Origin: Helicobacter pylori
GTDB taxonomy: Bacteria > Campylobacterota > Campylobacteria > Campylobacterales > Helicobacteraceae
DNA: 64,000 nt
Direction: 5' to 3'
NCBI GenBank assembly: GCA_008032935.1
Contig: CP032039.1
Span: 1,054,001 to 1,118,000 of the forward strand
In this document: in pieces, positions 37,538 through 47,007 of the stretch
How the letters are laid out: each line of letters starts with the position of its first letter
How positions within the stretch are numbered: position 1 is the first letter of the stretch
Program-made: the position numbers and the translations under genes
Notes under the pieces: generated by a model
The model's database searches: none
What the model was told of the DNA's origin: nothing
Seen by the model: only the letters and a program-made list of their open reading frames with translations

Positions 37538-38744
37538 ATGGAACATAATGGGCATGATAAACTGAACGGCATTTTGCGTGGTTTTTTAGGCGACTCGTTC
37601 ACGCTTGATGGGAAAGAGGGAGGATTGAACATGAGCAAGATGCTTGAATTTATCAAAAAGGAAAAACCCAAGATGAATATTTTGCTTATGGGAGCTACTG
37701 GGGTGGGTAAAAGCTCGCTCATTAACGCTCTCTTTGGTAAAGAAATCGCTAAAGCGGGCGTAGGAAAGCCCATCACTCAGCACCTTGAAAAATACATTGA
37801 TGAACAGAAGGGCTTGATTTTGTGGGACACTAAAGGTATTGAAGACAAAGATTACCACGATACCATGCAAAGCATTAAAAAAGAAATGGAAGATTCTTTT
37901 AAAACGCTTGATGAAAAAGAAGCCATTGATGTGGCGTATTTGTGCGTTAAAGAGACTTCTAGTAGGGTTCAAGAGAGAGAGTTATTAAGCTTCGCTAAAG
38001 ATTGGAATATCCCAACGATTGTCGTTTTCACACACACTCAAGCCGAAGCCGGCGATGCCTTTGTTAAAGAAACTAAAGAGATCATAGATGAAGAATGGGG
38101 CTTTAAAGGTTTCATCAAAGCCTATGCGAGAGTCAATTCCGTTGCATTTTCATTTAGAGGTATTGAAGTCCCCATTGAAGGTTTAGAAGAATTGGCAGAT
38201 GAAACGAAAAAATGCTTGATAGAAGCTAAGAAAAACAAACAAAACCATTTCTTGCTGATTCAAAAAGCTAATATCCAAGCAAGAAAACAAGCCATGATAG
38301 AGGAATGTAAAACCATTATCCATGTTGCATCAGGAGCGGCTGCAAGGGGTTGGGCTTATCCCCATACCCTTTAGCGATGCGCTCGCTATTGCGCCCATTC
38401 AAGCAGGAATGATCTATAAAATGAATGACGCTTTTGGAATGGATTTAGATAAATCTGTGGGCACGAGTTTGGTCGCAGGATTGTTAAGCGTAACCGCAGT
38501 TGCGCAAGTGGGGAGAACGCTCGTTAATGGTTTCCTTAAATTCATTCCTGTTGTGGGGAGTGTTGCAGGGGGTGCAACCGCTGCTGTTATCACAGAAGGC
38601 ATTGGGTTTGCGTATTTGAAAGTGCTAGAAAAGTGCTTTAATGATGAGACGGGCGAAGTCAATTTGCCTGCAGTTGATGTGATAACTTCCCTTTTCAAGG
38701 AGAATTATCTCAATTTGGATACAATCAAAAAATTAAAATCATAA
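37538..38744 (+). CDS. Era-like GTPase with DUF697-type C-terminus, one-base frame break
   Basis: A GTPase with P-loop GATGVGKSSLINALFG, switch-region LWDTKGIEDKD and a G4-like TIVVFTHTQAEAG in place of NKxD. The C-terminal half (GLIPIPFSDALAIAPIQAGM plus hydrophobic helices) matches DUF697, a membrane-associated module of unknown role. The two halves lie in different frames. Removing one A from AA at 38344-38345 restores ASGAAAGVGLIPIPF and a protein of about 400 residues. This lesion is an insertion, unlike the other homopolymer breaks nearby. The start at 37538 has AAGGGG upstream. It is 22 bases before rodA. Function unknown. Confidence 0.75.
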
Positions 38745-38766
38745 GATCAGGGGTTATGAAAAACGC

Positions 38767-39910
38767 ATGGCATTAGACAAAAGGATTTGGATGCATTTTG
38801 ATCTTTTGCCTTTTGTGTTTATCATCCCCTTGTTGGTGGTTTCTTTTTTGTTGATTTTTGAGAGCAGCGCGGTTTTGAGCTTGAAGCAAGGGGTTTATTA
38901 TGCGATAGGGTTTCTTCTCTTTTGGATCGTGTTTTTTATCCCTTTCAGGAAGCTCGATCGGTGGCTCTTTGTGTTTTATTGGGCATGCGTGATTTTATTG
39001 GCGTTAGTGGATTTTATGGGATCGAGTAAGCTTGGGGCGCAACGATGGTTAGTCATTCCTTTTACCTCTATCACTTTACAGCCCAGCGAACCCGTGAAAA
39101 TCGCTATCCTTTTGTTATTGGCGCATTTGGTTAAAATCAACCCGCCTCCTTTTAAGGGCTATGATTGGGGCATGTTTTTAAAGCTCAGTTTTTACATTTG
39201 CTTACCGGCGGCTTTGATTTTAAAACAGCCTGATTTAGGCACGGCTCTTATTGTGCTTATCATGGGTTTTGGGATTTTACTTATCGTGGGTTTAAGGACT
39301 AGGGTGTGGCTCCCTCTTTTGTCGCTCTTTTAGTGGCTTCGCCTGTCGCTTATCATTTCTTGCATGATTACCAAAAAAAGCGCATCGCAGACTTTCTTTC
39401 TGAAAAGCCTAATTACCATGTCATGCAATCCATTATCGCCATAGGATCGGGCGGGTTTTTAGGCAAATCTAAAGAAGCCTGCACGCAAACCAAATTCAAA
39501 TTCTTGCCTATCGCAACGAGCGATTTTATCTTCGCTTACTTCGTGGAGCGTTTTGGGTTTTTAGGGGCTATGTTGCTTTTTGCGATTTATATAGGCTTGA
39601 GTTTGCATTTATTTTTTTATCTGTTTGAGAGCAACAGCGATTGGTTTTTAAAGATTGTAGCCCTTGGGATTTCTATTTTAATCTTTGTTTATTCCAGCGT
39701 GAATATCGCCATGACTTTAGGGTTAGCCCCTGTGGTGGGGATTCCCTTGCCTTTATTCAGCTATGGGGGAGCAGTTTTATCACTTTTATGATCCTATTTG
39801 GGATCTTAGAAAACCTGCTTGCTTTTCGCTATATTTTTGGATACAATAGCAAACCATCCTTTGGGAATTTTGGATTCTTAGCTCAGCTGGTCAGAGCGCT
39901 CGGCTCATAA
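38767..39910 (+). CDS. rodA: Rod-shape SEDS glycosyltransferase RodA (MrdB), two frame breaks
   Basis: RodA polymerises glycan strands during cell elongation together with PBP2. SEDS hallmarks: LGAQRWLVIPFTSITLQPSE, ALILKQPDLGTALI, GSGGFLGKSKEACTQTKF with LPIATSDFIFAYFVERFGF, and GIPLPLFSYGG near the end. Two single-base losses break the frame. The first is the T4 run 39317-39320 (T5 restores WLPLFVALLVASP). The second is the G5 run 39765-39769 (G6 restores SYGGSSFITFMILFGILEN). The restored protein has about 381 residues, and its stop TAA at 39908-39910 falls within the tRNA-Met anticodon loop. RodA is essential, so base-calling errors are likely. Confidence 0.92.
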
Positions 39911-39948
39911 CCGATTGGTCGTAGGTTCAAGTCCTACAGAATCCACCA
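39872..39948 (+). tRNA. tRNA-Met (CAT anticodon)
   Basis: The cloverleaf is clear: acceptor GGATTCT pairs with AGAATCC, the D-arm contains AGCTCAG...GAGCG, the anticodon loop CTCATAA carries CAT, the T-loop is GTTCAAG, and CCA is encoded at the end. The first pair is G-C, so it is not the initiator tRNA. It is the elongator Met or, less likely, the lysidine-modified Ile tRNA. The rodA reading frame runs into its 5' half. Confidence 0.93.
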
Positions 39949-39970
39949 CTCCCGCTTTTTTATTCCTTTT

Positions 39971-40927
39971 TTAAGTGAAAAGCGATTGGACGCTTTCGTT
40001 ATGATAAATCCTTCTGATCACTTCCGCAAATAAGGGCGCTACGCTTAAAGTGGTGATTTTATCGCATTTTTGAACTAAAGGGATAGAGTTAGTTACCACC
40101 ACTTCATCTAACGCGCTTTCTTTAATGCGCTTGATCGCATTCCCGCTCAAAACCGCATGCGTGCCTAACGCCATGACAGAAGTTGCCCCTTGTTCTTTTA
40201 AAGCCAAAGCGGCTTTACAGATCGTGCCTGCGGTATCAATCATGTCATCCACTAAAATCACATCGCACTCCTTGGCTGAGCCGATAATATTCATCACTTC
40301 GCTTTCATTAGCTTTTTCACGGCGCTTATCCACGATGATTAAATCTAAGCCCATTTGATTGGCAAAATACCTAGCCCTTGTAACCCCACCCACATCAGGG
40401 CTAGCGATCACAGGGTTTTTGAGCACTTTAGAGCGGATATAGTCTCTAAAAACGATAGATCCGTATAAATTATCCACCGGCACATCAAAAAAGCCTTGGA
40501 TTTGCCCGGCATGCAAATCCATCGTGATGATCCTTTCAATCCCCACTTCTTGCATCAAATTAGCGACCATTTTAGCCGTGATAGGCACTCTTGGAGCCGC
40601 TTTTCTGTCCTGTCTGGCATAGCCAAAATACGGCAACACCGCTGTGATAGAATTGGCCGAACTGCGCCTTAAAGCATCTACCATGACTAACAATTCCATT
40701 AAATTGTCATTGACCGGCACGCAAGTGGGTTGGATGATAAAAATATCTTTACCGCGCACCGATTCGCTGATTTGGATATTGATTTCGCCATCGCTGAATT
40801 TCCCGATCACCGCTTTGGATAAGGGAAAGCCTAAATGCTTTGACACTTCTTTGCCAAATGCAGGGTGAGCGCTCCCTGAAAAAATTTTAAACCCACGCAT
40901 CTTTGTCTTAAACCCACGCGCCTTCAT
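39971..40927 (-). CDS. prs: Ribose-phosphate pyrophosphokinase (PRPP synthetase)
   Basis: Makes PRPP from ribose 5-phosphate and ATP for nucleotide, histidine and tryptophan synthesis. Signatures: FSDGEINIQISESVRGKDI, YFGYARQDRKAAPRVPITAK, DLHAGQIQGFFDVPVDNLYG, and the PRPP-binding loop VILVDDMIDTAGTI. I choose ATG at 40927 (318 residues) because AAGGAG lies nine bases upstream. An earlier GTG at 40936 overlaps that site. It converges on tRNA-Met with a gap of about 20 bases. Confidence 0.96.
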   Translation of the reverse strand: MKARGFKTKMRGFKIFSGSAHPAFGKEVSKHLGFPLSKAVIGKFSDGEINIQISESVRGKDIFIIQPTCVPVNDNLMELLVMVDALRRSSANSITAVLPYFGYARQDRKAAPRVPITAKMVANLMQEVGIERIITMDLHAGQIQGFFDVPVDNLYGSIVFRDYIRSKVLKNPVIASPDVGGVTRARYFANQMGLDLIIVDKRREKANESEVMNIIGSAKECDVILVDDMIDTAGTICKAALALKEQGATSVMALGTHAVLSGNAIKRIKESALDEVVVTNSIPLVQKCDKITTLSVAPLFAEVIRRIYHNESVQSLFT

Positions 40928-40991
40928 CGCTGACACTCCTTAAAATGAATTGAAATCAATTGTAGCGCACCCAAACTAAAAGCGTTTGTTT

Positions 40992-41483
40992 TCAACCAAG
41001 CTCCTTTTCTAATAAGTTTTTTAAGGTAAGATAGGTTTCATTTAAATCCATCCCGCACACCCTGGTTTGAGCGATAACGCTCATAAAATTGCTATCGCCT
41101 AAGAATCTAGGCACTAAATGCATGTGCAAATGCTCAGGGATCCCTGCTCCGGCGTTTCTGTGCAAGTTCAAACCTACATTGATCCCTTGAGCGCCATAAG
41201 CATACAACGCTTTTAACACTTTAGGCGCTAATTTATTCATGTTTAGCCAAATGTTAAGATCTAAAAGTTCCACGCTCGCTTGATGCGCATGAGGGATGAT
41301 CAACAAATGCCCTGGGTTATAAGGGTAGGCGTTCATCACCACAAAGAGATCGCTATTTCTATAAAGCACTCTGTTTTCTGAATCTTTTGTAGGGTTTTGA
41401 GAAATTTCACAAAAGACACAATTCTTAATTTTTTCTTTCAAATAATTTTCGCGCCAAGGAGCGTATAAATGTTGCATGTTCAT
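40992..41483 (-). CDS. HIT-family nucleotide hydrolase/transferase
   Basis: A protein of about 162 residues with the histidine triad PEHLHMHLVPRF (HxHxH) and the upstream N-terminal CVFCEISQNPTKDSENRVLY with a CxxC zinc pair, plus the typical AYPYNPGHLLIIPHAHQAS. The family includes AP4A phosphorylases and adenosine phosphoramidases; the exact substrate cannot be read. ATG at 41483 or at 41477 could start it, with AAATG context for both. It sits four bases downstream of murF. Confidence 0.88.
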   Translation of the reverse strand: MNMQHLYAPWRENYLKEKIKNCVFCEISQNPTKDSENRVLYRNSDLFVVMNAYPYNPGHLLIIPHAHQASVELLDLNIWLNMNKLAPKVLKALYAYGAQGINVGLNLHRNAGAGIPEHLHMHLVPRFLGDSNFMSVIAQTRVCGMDLNETYLTLKNLLEKELG

Positions 41484-41486
41484 TTC

Positions 41487-42968
41487 CTAAATGTAATTAG
41501 GGGCGTCATTAGCGAATAAAATCAAATCGCCTTGAATCGTGGTGGCTTGTAAGATATTTTCTAATTGCGCCTTATCCTTGAGTAAGATTTTTTGAGGGGT
41601 TTTCAATTGTGAAGCAATCGTTTTGGAATTCAACTCCCCTGTGATGATAGCGACATCAAAAACCCCGTCTATTTTTTGCGCTAAAGTTTCATTACTTTCT
41701 GTATTGCTTTCCACTAAACCCGGTGTTACAATGACTTTACGCCCTTGATGCAAGCTCGCTAAACGAATGCCCTCTAACATGCCCTTTAAATTCCCATTAA
41801 AGCTATCGTCTATGATGATTTTTTGATTCACTTCCAAAAGTTGCAAACGATGTGCAATAGGGTTGAGTTCTAAAACAAGCCGTTTGATCCTTTCGGTTTC
41901 TAATCCTAAATGCTTAGCGACTAAAATCGCTGAAGCGATATTATAAGCGTTAAACTCCCCTAAAACCTTCGTCTCAAAGCTTTCCCAAACGCTATCTAAA
42001 AGCATTTCAAAAGAAGTGCCTTTTAAAGTGGATTGGACATTTCTAACTAGGCTAGAAATGTCTGTTAAAGGGCTATCTTTAGGGGCATAGGGTTTGATTT
42101 TTTCTACAGAATAACAAAAGGCTTTTTCTAAGCGTTTGGAATCCAGTAATTCCGCTTTAGTCTCGCAAATATTTTCTAAAGTTTTAAAATATTCTAAATG
42201 CTGTTCGCCCACTTCTGCAACCACGGCAAGGTGTGGTTCAATAAGGCGGGTGATTTCTTTAATATCGCCCTTATTCCTTGCCCCGGCTTCAGCGATATAG
42301 ACTTCGCTCTTATCGTCTAAATTCTGATTAATATCGTTCGCAATGCCTAAAAGGGTGTTGACGCTTTTGGGGCTTGCATGCGCGTTGAATGTGGTTTGTA
42401 AGATTTGAAGCAAGAAATTTTTGGTGCTGGTTTTCCCAAAGCTTCCGGTAATGGCGATGACTTTTAAATGTTTTAAAGAGGTGATTTTATCTTTAGCGGT
42501 TTGCAAATACCGCTTGGATAGGACTTTTTCAAAGATTAAAGAAGCGCTTAAAACGAATATAAATAAACACCAATAGCCAAGCGCGAGCGAAATCCCATTC
42601 AAAGGGACTAATTCTGTGTTTAAGATTTCATGCAAGATTAAAAAGAGTAATAAGAAGATAAAAAAGCGCTTCACTCTTGGCGTGAAAACTAAAGGCTTGT
42701 CGTTGCGTTTGGCCCAGATAATGAGCATGGGCATTTGAATAACGCCGCAAAAGAAATCAAAAACAAACGGCATTTTGAAAGCATACGATAGGATAAACAC
42801 CCCTAAAGGCAATAAAAAATAAATCCCATGCCAACGCATTTTGTGGTGCTTGGTTAAAATCCTGAACACGCTGTAATGATACCATTGCAATAAAGTCATT
42901 ATATAATAGCCAAGCCCTGTTATAAAGAGCCAACGAAACGCTAAATTCAGCCAACTAAGACTTTGCAT
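41487..42968 (-). CDS. murF: UDP-MurNAc-tripeptide D-Ala-D-Ala ligase MurF
   Basis: MurF adds the D-Ala-D-Ala dipeptide to the peptidoglycan precursor. The Mur ligase ATP loop is VIAITGSFGKTSTKNFL, with YIAEAGARNKGDIKEI and the terminal IDDSFNGNLKGMLEG. Unusually, 493 residues include about 150 N-terminal residues with several hydrophobic segments (LFLILHEILNTELVPLNGIS, then YWCLFIFVLSASLIFE), suggesting membrane attachment. That is a trait of epsilonproteobacterial MurF. Together with ddl two genes away it forms the D-Ala branch. It overlaps the hydrolase gene by 14 bases. Confidence 0.9.
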   Translation of the reverse strand: MQSLSWLNLAFRWLFITGLGYYIMTLLQWYHYSVFRILTKHHKMRWHGIYFLLPLGVFILSYAFKMPFVFDFFCGVIQMPMLIIWAKRNDKPLVFTPRVKRFFIFLLLFLILHEILNTELVPLNGISLALGYWCLFIFVLSASLIFEKVLSKRYLQTAKDKITSLKHLKVIAITGSFGKTSTKNFLLQILQTTFNAHASPKSVNTLLGIANDINQNLDDKSEVYIAEAGARNKGDIKEITRLIEPHLAVVAEVGEQHLEYFKTLENICETKAELLDSKRLEKAFCYSVEKIKPYAPKDSPLTDISSLVRNVQSTLKGTSFEMLLDSVWESFETKVLGEFNAYNIASAILVAKHLGLETERIKRLVLELNPIAHRLQLLEVNQKIIIDDSFNGNLKGMLEGIRLASLHQGRKVIVTPGLVESNTESNETLAQKIDGVFDVAIITGELNSKTIASQLKTPQKILLKDKAQLENILQATTIQGDLILFANDAPNYI

Positions 42969-43680
42969 GATAATGATTCTCCACTAGTTTTTCAATCTCT
43001 TTTGCTTGGTTTAAAAAAAAGAAATGATCCCCTTCTAAAACGAATAACGTGCTCTTTTTCAATAGGGTTTGCATTTTTTGAGCGGAGCTTAAGGGGGTTG
43101 CTTTATCATCTTTACCCCAAAATAATAAAACTTCTTTCTCGCATCGTTTGAAATGATCGCTAAAGTCCTCGCTAATCACTTTTTTAAAGGTTTCATACAT
43201 GACTTGATTAAGCCCCATAGCGTCCTTACTCCTCAAAAACCCTAAATTCAAGCCTAATTTTTTAAAGATTTTAGCTAAAAGGATTTTACAACGCACTTTT
43301 AAGGGTTTTGGCTCTAAGATCCCGGCACTGCTCAATAAAACCATCCGTTCGTTTTCACACAAAATCGCTACTTTCCCTCCAAAGCTATGCCCAAAAACGA
43401 CATGCGCTTTTTTACCCACGCTTTTTAAGAATAAATTGATGATATTAGCATAATCTTTAGTCTCTAAAACTTTTTCATCGTTAGGGCTTTGATTGAAGCC
43501 GGGCAAATCCACATACAAATGATTATAATTTAAAAAACAGCTTTGAAACGCTTGTTGCATCACTTCTTTAGAACTCCCCCAGCCATGCAAAAACAAGGCG
43601 TTTAAAGGGCTATGGTGGTCTATAAAAGTGTAGGAAATGTCAAAAACGCTATCCAAATAAGCGATACTGCGTTTGGCCAT
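42955..43680 (-). CDS. Alpha/beta-fold hydrolase
   Basis: A 241-residue hydrolase with the oxyanion HGW motif (LFLHGWGSSKEVMQQAF), the nucleophile elbow VVFGHSFGGKVAILC, an aspartate in LLFWGKDDKATPL, and histidine in LEGDHFFFLNQ. The substrate is unknown; related proteins include BioH-like and peroxidase-like esterases. It lies between ddl and murF with overlaps on both sides, so it is expressed with wall-precursor genes. Confidence 0.85.
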   Translation of the reverse strand: MAKRSIAYLDSVFDISYTFIDHHSPLNALFLHGWGSSKEVMQQAFQSCFLNYNHLYVDLPGFNQSPNDEKVLETKDYANIINLFLKSVGKKAHVVFGHSFGGKVAILCENERMVLLSSAGILEPKPLKVRCKILLAKIFKKLGLNLGFLRSKDAMGLNQVMYETFKKVISEDFSDHFKRCEKEVLLFWGKDDKATPLSSAQKMQTLLKKSTLFVLEGDHFFFLNQAKEIEKLVENHYHAKS

Positions 43681-44723
43681 TACTTATTCTTTTGGATTTG
43701 CAACAAATAAGAGTTTTTGATTTGGATTTTAGGGGTTTTGGGTAACGATTGCGCTAAATTTTCTAGCGTTGTTTTAAAATCATCAAACAAATAATTGGCT
43801 AAACTGCCAGGAATGGGGTTGATCTCATTAAGATACACTTCATTTTCTATGACAAAAAAATCGCAACGGATGATTGCGCCATCAAACAAATCGTTATAGA
43901 GTTTTTTAAAATTTTCTTTTAGTTGTTCTTCTAGGGCGTTAGAAAGGTTCGCTTTAGGGGCTTTATTGCGTGAAAAATCCAAATATTTTTGTTTGAAATC
44001 TAAAAATTCCTGTTTGCTAGGCTCTTCCACATAAGAAAAACAAAAATCCTTTTTGATTTTACAACCGGCCAAATTGTATTCTTTCACGCCCTGAATGAAA
44101 GGCTCTATTAAAACTTCTTTAGAATATTCAAATGCACTGTCTAAAGCATAAACCAATTCTTTTTCTTCTTTCACAACGCTCACTCCTAAAGAGCTTCCGG
44201 CGTTACTGGGTTTCACAATGAAAGGGAAATTAAACCCAATCAAATCCAAGGCGTTAGCGCGGTTTTTTTCATTCAAAAGAACATGATCCAAAGTCTTCAC
44301 CCCTAAATCTTTGGCGTAAAGTTTGGTTAAATATTTGTTATAACTCAGCGCGCTCGCTTCAACCCTAGGGCCTATGAAAGCGATACGATAAAATTCTAAC
44401 AAGCTCGCTAATTTCCCGTCTTCGCCATCGCCCCCATGCACAAGATTGATCACTAAAGGCAACTCTATTATCTTAGCGCCTAAAAACGAGTTTTTAAGCA
44501 AGCCATTATGCGTGAGCATCAAGGGAGATAATTTTTTTTCTTTGATTTGAGCGAAGTATTTTGAATGCATGTTGGATTCTTCAATCAAATAAAAATGATG
44601 GTTTTCATCTAAAAAAATAAAATATTTAATCCTATCCTTTAACACTCCTTTAAGCGCGATCGCGCTCACAATGCTGATCTCATGCTCAAAACTCGCCCCA
44701 CCAAATAAAACGCAAAACTCCAC
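43680..44723 (-). CDS. ddl: D-alanine--D-alanine ligase
   Basis: An ATP-grasp enzyme making the D-Ala-D-Ala terminus. Signatures: EFCVLFGGASFEHEISIVSA at the start, LVHGGDGEDGKLASLLEFY, PFIVKPSNAGSSLGVSVV and the C-terminal YLNEINPIPGSLANYLF. I choose GTG at 44723 because AGGGAG lies seven bases upstream and the family begins there. An in-frame ATG at 44750 would add nine non-conserved residues. The stop touches the start of the hydrolase gene. Confidence 0.95.
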   Translation of the reverse strand: MEFCVLFGGASFEHEISIVSAIALKGVLKDRIKYFIFLDENHHFYLIEESNMHSKYFAQIKEKKLSPLMLTHNGLLKNSFLGAKIIELPLVINLVHGGDGEDGKLASLLEFYRIAFIGPRVEASALSYNKYLTKLYAKDLGVKTLDHVLLNEKNRANALDLIGFNFPFIVKPSNAGSSLGVSVVKEEKELVYALDSAFEYSKEVLIEPFIQGVKEYNLAGCKIKKDFCFSYVEEPSKQEFLDFKQKYLDFSRNKAPKANLSNALEEQLKENFKKLYNDLFDGAIIRCDFFVIENEVYLNEINPIPGSLANYLFDDFKTTLENLAQSLPKTPKIQIKNSYLLQIQKNK

Positions 44724-44800
44724 GATCAAACTCCCTAAAAACGATTGCAATCAAGTCTATCTATATTTACCTAAAAAAAGGCTTTTGAATTTTCTCACAA

Positions 44801-45277
44801 TTAAAATTTAATGTTAAAAAATCCTAAAACATTGATGACTAATAACACGCTCAATCCGGCTAAAACGCCCGCTAAAGCGTCATCAGCCACCACCCCTAAT
44901 CCCCCTTTAACTTCTTTATCTATTTTGCCAATGAGTGAGGGCTTAGTGATATCATAGATCCTAAAAAAGATAAAACTCAAAACCACGCCCGCTAACGATA
45001 ACCCGCTAATCGCCATCGCCAACCACATGCCCACTAATTCGTCTATCACAATGTAAGAGCTGTCATGCCTCTTAGTCTCTTCTTCTTCCTTATCTATTTG
45101 AGTAATAGCGATAAGCCCAACAAAAACCGCCCCTAAAAACAAAGTGTTAGCCGAAAAAATTAAAATAGGTAAGCCCAGTAACAACGCTACTAAACTCCCT
45201 ATCGTTCCTGGAGCTTTTTTAGAATACCCGCTAAAAAAAAGGGTTAAAAAACACGTGCGAAGACTAAATTTATCCAA
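44801..45277 (-). CDS. pgpA: Phosphatidylglycerophosphatase A
   Basis: Dephosphorylates PGP to phosphatidylglycerol. The 158-residue membrane protein opens with FFSGYSKKAPGTIGSLVALL, matching the PgpA GxxPxAPGTxGS motif. It has VIDELVGMWLAMAISG in the middle and IGKIDKEVKGGLGVVADDALAG, whose acidic residues form the metal site. Four membrane segments are evident. The gene ends about 77 bases before ddl and is divergent from the aminotransferase across 149 bases. Confidence 0.88.
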   Translation of the reverse strand: MDKFSLRTCFLTLFFSGYSKKAPGTIGSLVALLLGLPILIFSANTLFLGAVFVGLIAITQIDKEEEETKRHDSSYIVIDELVGMWLAMAISGLSLAGVVLSFIFFRIYDITKPSLIGKIDKEVKGGLGVVADDALAGVLAGLSVLLVINVLGFFNIKF

Positions 45278-45426
45278 TCATTGCCTTAAATTCTTTTTAA
45301 ATCATGGCATTTTAGCATTTTATTTGCATTAAAAAGCGATTTTCTTAAACAATAAGGCTTAATTTTAAGTGCGTTTTAGTATGATACCTTTTAAATTCTC
45401 TTTAAAAATTAAAGGTTAATTTTAAA

Positions 45427-46536
45427 ATGTTGCTTTTCACTCCAGGCCCTGTAGCCATTAATGAAGAGATGCGCTCAAGCTTTTCTCAGCCAATGCCCCA
45501 CCACCGCACCAAAGATTTTGAAAAGATTTTCCAAAGCGTGCGGGAAAATTTAAAAAAAATGACCGGTTTAGAAGAAGTTTTGCTTCTAAGCAGCAGCGGG
45601 ACAGGGGCTATGGAAGCGAGCGTGATTTCCTTGTGTCAAAAAGAGTTGCTTTTTGTTAATGCGGGTAAGTTTGGCGAAAGGTTTGGCAAGATCGCTAAAG
45701 CCCATTTTATCAAAGCCCATGAATTAGTCTATGAATGGGACACACCGGCTCAAGTGGATGAAATATTAAATGCGCTTAAAGCCAACCCTAACATTGATGC
45801 GTTTTGCATTCAAGCATGCGAGTCTAGTGGGGGGTTACGACACCCTGTAGAAAAAATCGCTCAAGCGATCAAAGAAACTAACCCGAATGTTTTTGTAATA
45901 GTAGATGCGATCACCGCTTTAGGGGTTGAGCCTTTAGAAATAACGCATGTGGATGCGCTCATTGGAGGGAGTCAAAAAGCGTTCATGCTGCCTCCTGCGA
46001 TGAGCCTAGTCGCATTGAGCCAGAAGGCGATTGATCGCATAGAAGAACGCGATGTGGGGTTTTATTTCAATTTGAAGAGCGAATTGAAAAACCAAAAAAA
46101 CAACACCACAAGCTACACCGCTCCTATTTTACACACTTTAGGGTTGCAACGCTATTTTGAATTGGTGCAGAATTTAGGGGGTTTTGAAGCGCTCTATCAA
46201 GAGACTAAACGAGTTGCTTTAGCCACTCAAAAAGCCGTTTTAGCGCTCGGTTTAAAGATTTTCCCTAAAAGCCCGAGCTTGAGCATGACAACGATTGTTA
46301 ATGAGCATGCCAAAGAATTGAGAAATCTTTTAAAAGAAAAATATCAGGTGCAATTTGCGGGCGGTCAAGAGCCTTATAAAGACGTGCTCATTCGTATCAA
46401 CCACATGGGGATCATTCCTGTTTATAAAAGCGCTTACGCTTTAAACGCCCTAGAATTAGCCCTAAACGATTTGGATTTAAGGGAATTTGACGGCGCGGCG
46501 AACGCAACTTTTTTGAAGCAATATTACGAAATTTAA
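45427..46536 (+). CDS. Class V aminotransferase (PLP)
   Basis: A 369-residue PLP enzyme of the serine/alanine-glyoxylate aminotransferase type. Visible features: LLFTPGPVAINEEM at the N-terminus, SSSGTGAMEASVISL (cofactor phosphate), VFVIVDAITALGVEPLEI with the PLP-aspartate, and DALIGGSQKAFMLPPAM with the Schiff-base lysine. Older annotation called it a hydrogenase subunit, which the sequence does not support. It is eight bases upstream of the phosphoribosyltransferase, so the two are probably cotranscribed. Confidence 0.88.
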   Translation: MLLFTPGPVAINEEMRSSFSQPMPHHRTKDFEKIFQSVRENLKKMTGLEEVLLLSSSGTGAMEASVISLCQKELLFVNAGKFGERFGKIAKAHFIKAHELVYEWDTPAQVDEILNALKANPNIDAFCIQACESSGGLRHPVEKIAQAIKETNPNVFVIVDAITALGVEPLEITHVDALIGGSQKAFMLPPAMSLVALSQKAIDRIEERDVGFYFNLKSELKNQKNNTTSYTAPILHTLGLQRYFELVQNLGGFEALYQETKRVALATQKAVLALGLKIFPKSPSLSMTTIVNEHAKELRNLLKEKYQVQFAGGQEPYKDVLIRINHMGIIPVYKSAYALNALELALNDLDLREFDGAANATFLKQYYEI

Positions 46537-46544
46537 GGATCACA

Positions 46545-47006
46545 ATGCATTATTCTTATGAAGCCTTTTTGAAAGACAGCCTGGAATTAGCTAAACAAGT
46601 GGAGCGAATTTGCAATGTCCCAGAAGCCCTTGTGTGTGTGATGCGAGGGGGCATGACTTTAGCGCATTTTTTGAGTTTGCACTGGAATTTAAGGGAAGTT
46701 TATGGCATCAATGCGATTTCTTATGACACCACCAAGCAACAAAACGCCCTAAAAATTGAAAATATCCCCACGATCAAAGATCATTTAAAAACCATTTTGG
46801 TGGTAGATGAAATCGTAGATAGCGGTAATTCTTTAGAAGCGGTGCTTAAAGTGTTAGAAGAAAAACACCCTGATAAAAAGTTTTATAGCGCGAGTTTGTT
46901 CCAAAAAACAAGCGCGAAATACAAAGCCGATGCGTTTTTAAAAGACGCTCCTGAATGGATTGATTTCTTTTGGGAAGTGGATTTGAAAAACTTAAAAAGC
47001 CATTAA
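46545..47006 (+). CDS. Purine phosphoribosyltransferase (xanthine-guanine type)
   Basis: A 153-residue type I phosphoribosyltransferase. The PRPP loop is TILVVDEIVDSGNSLEAVL and the N-terminal ALVCVMRGGMTLAHFL is the pyrophosphate loop. The length and FYSASLFQKTSAKYKADAF fit purine salvage enzymes such as Gpt. It follows the class V aminotransferase and is one base before rimO's ATG, so it is in one operon. Confidence 0.85.
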   Translation: MHYSYEAFLKDSLELAKQVERICNVPEALVCVMRGGMTLAHFLSLHWNLREVYGINAISYDTTKQQNALKIENIPTIKDHLKTILVVDEIVDSGNSLEAVLKVLEEKHPDKKFYSASLFQKTSAKYKADAFLKDAPEWIDFFWEVDLKNLKSH

Positions 47007-47007
47007 C

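Noticed and set aside
39641..39910. Separate gene in the third frame at the end of rodA
   Set aside because: It is the displaced C-terminus of rodA plus translated tRNA. One added G at 39765-39769 joins it.
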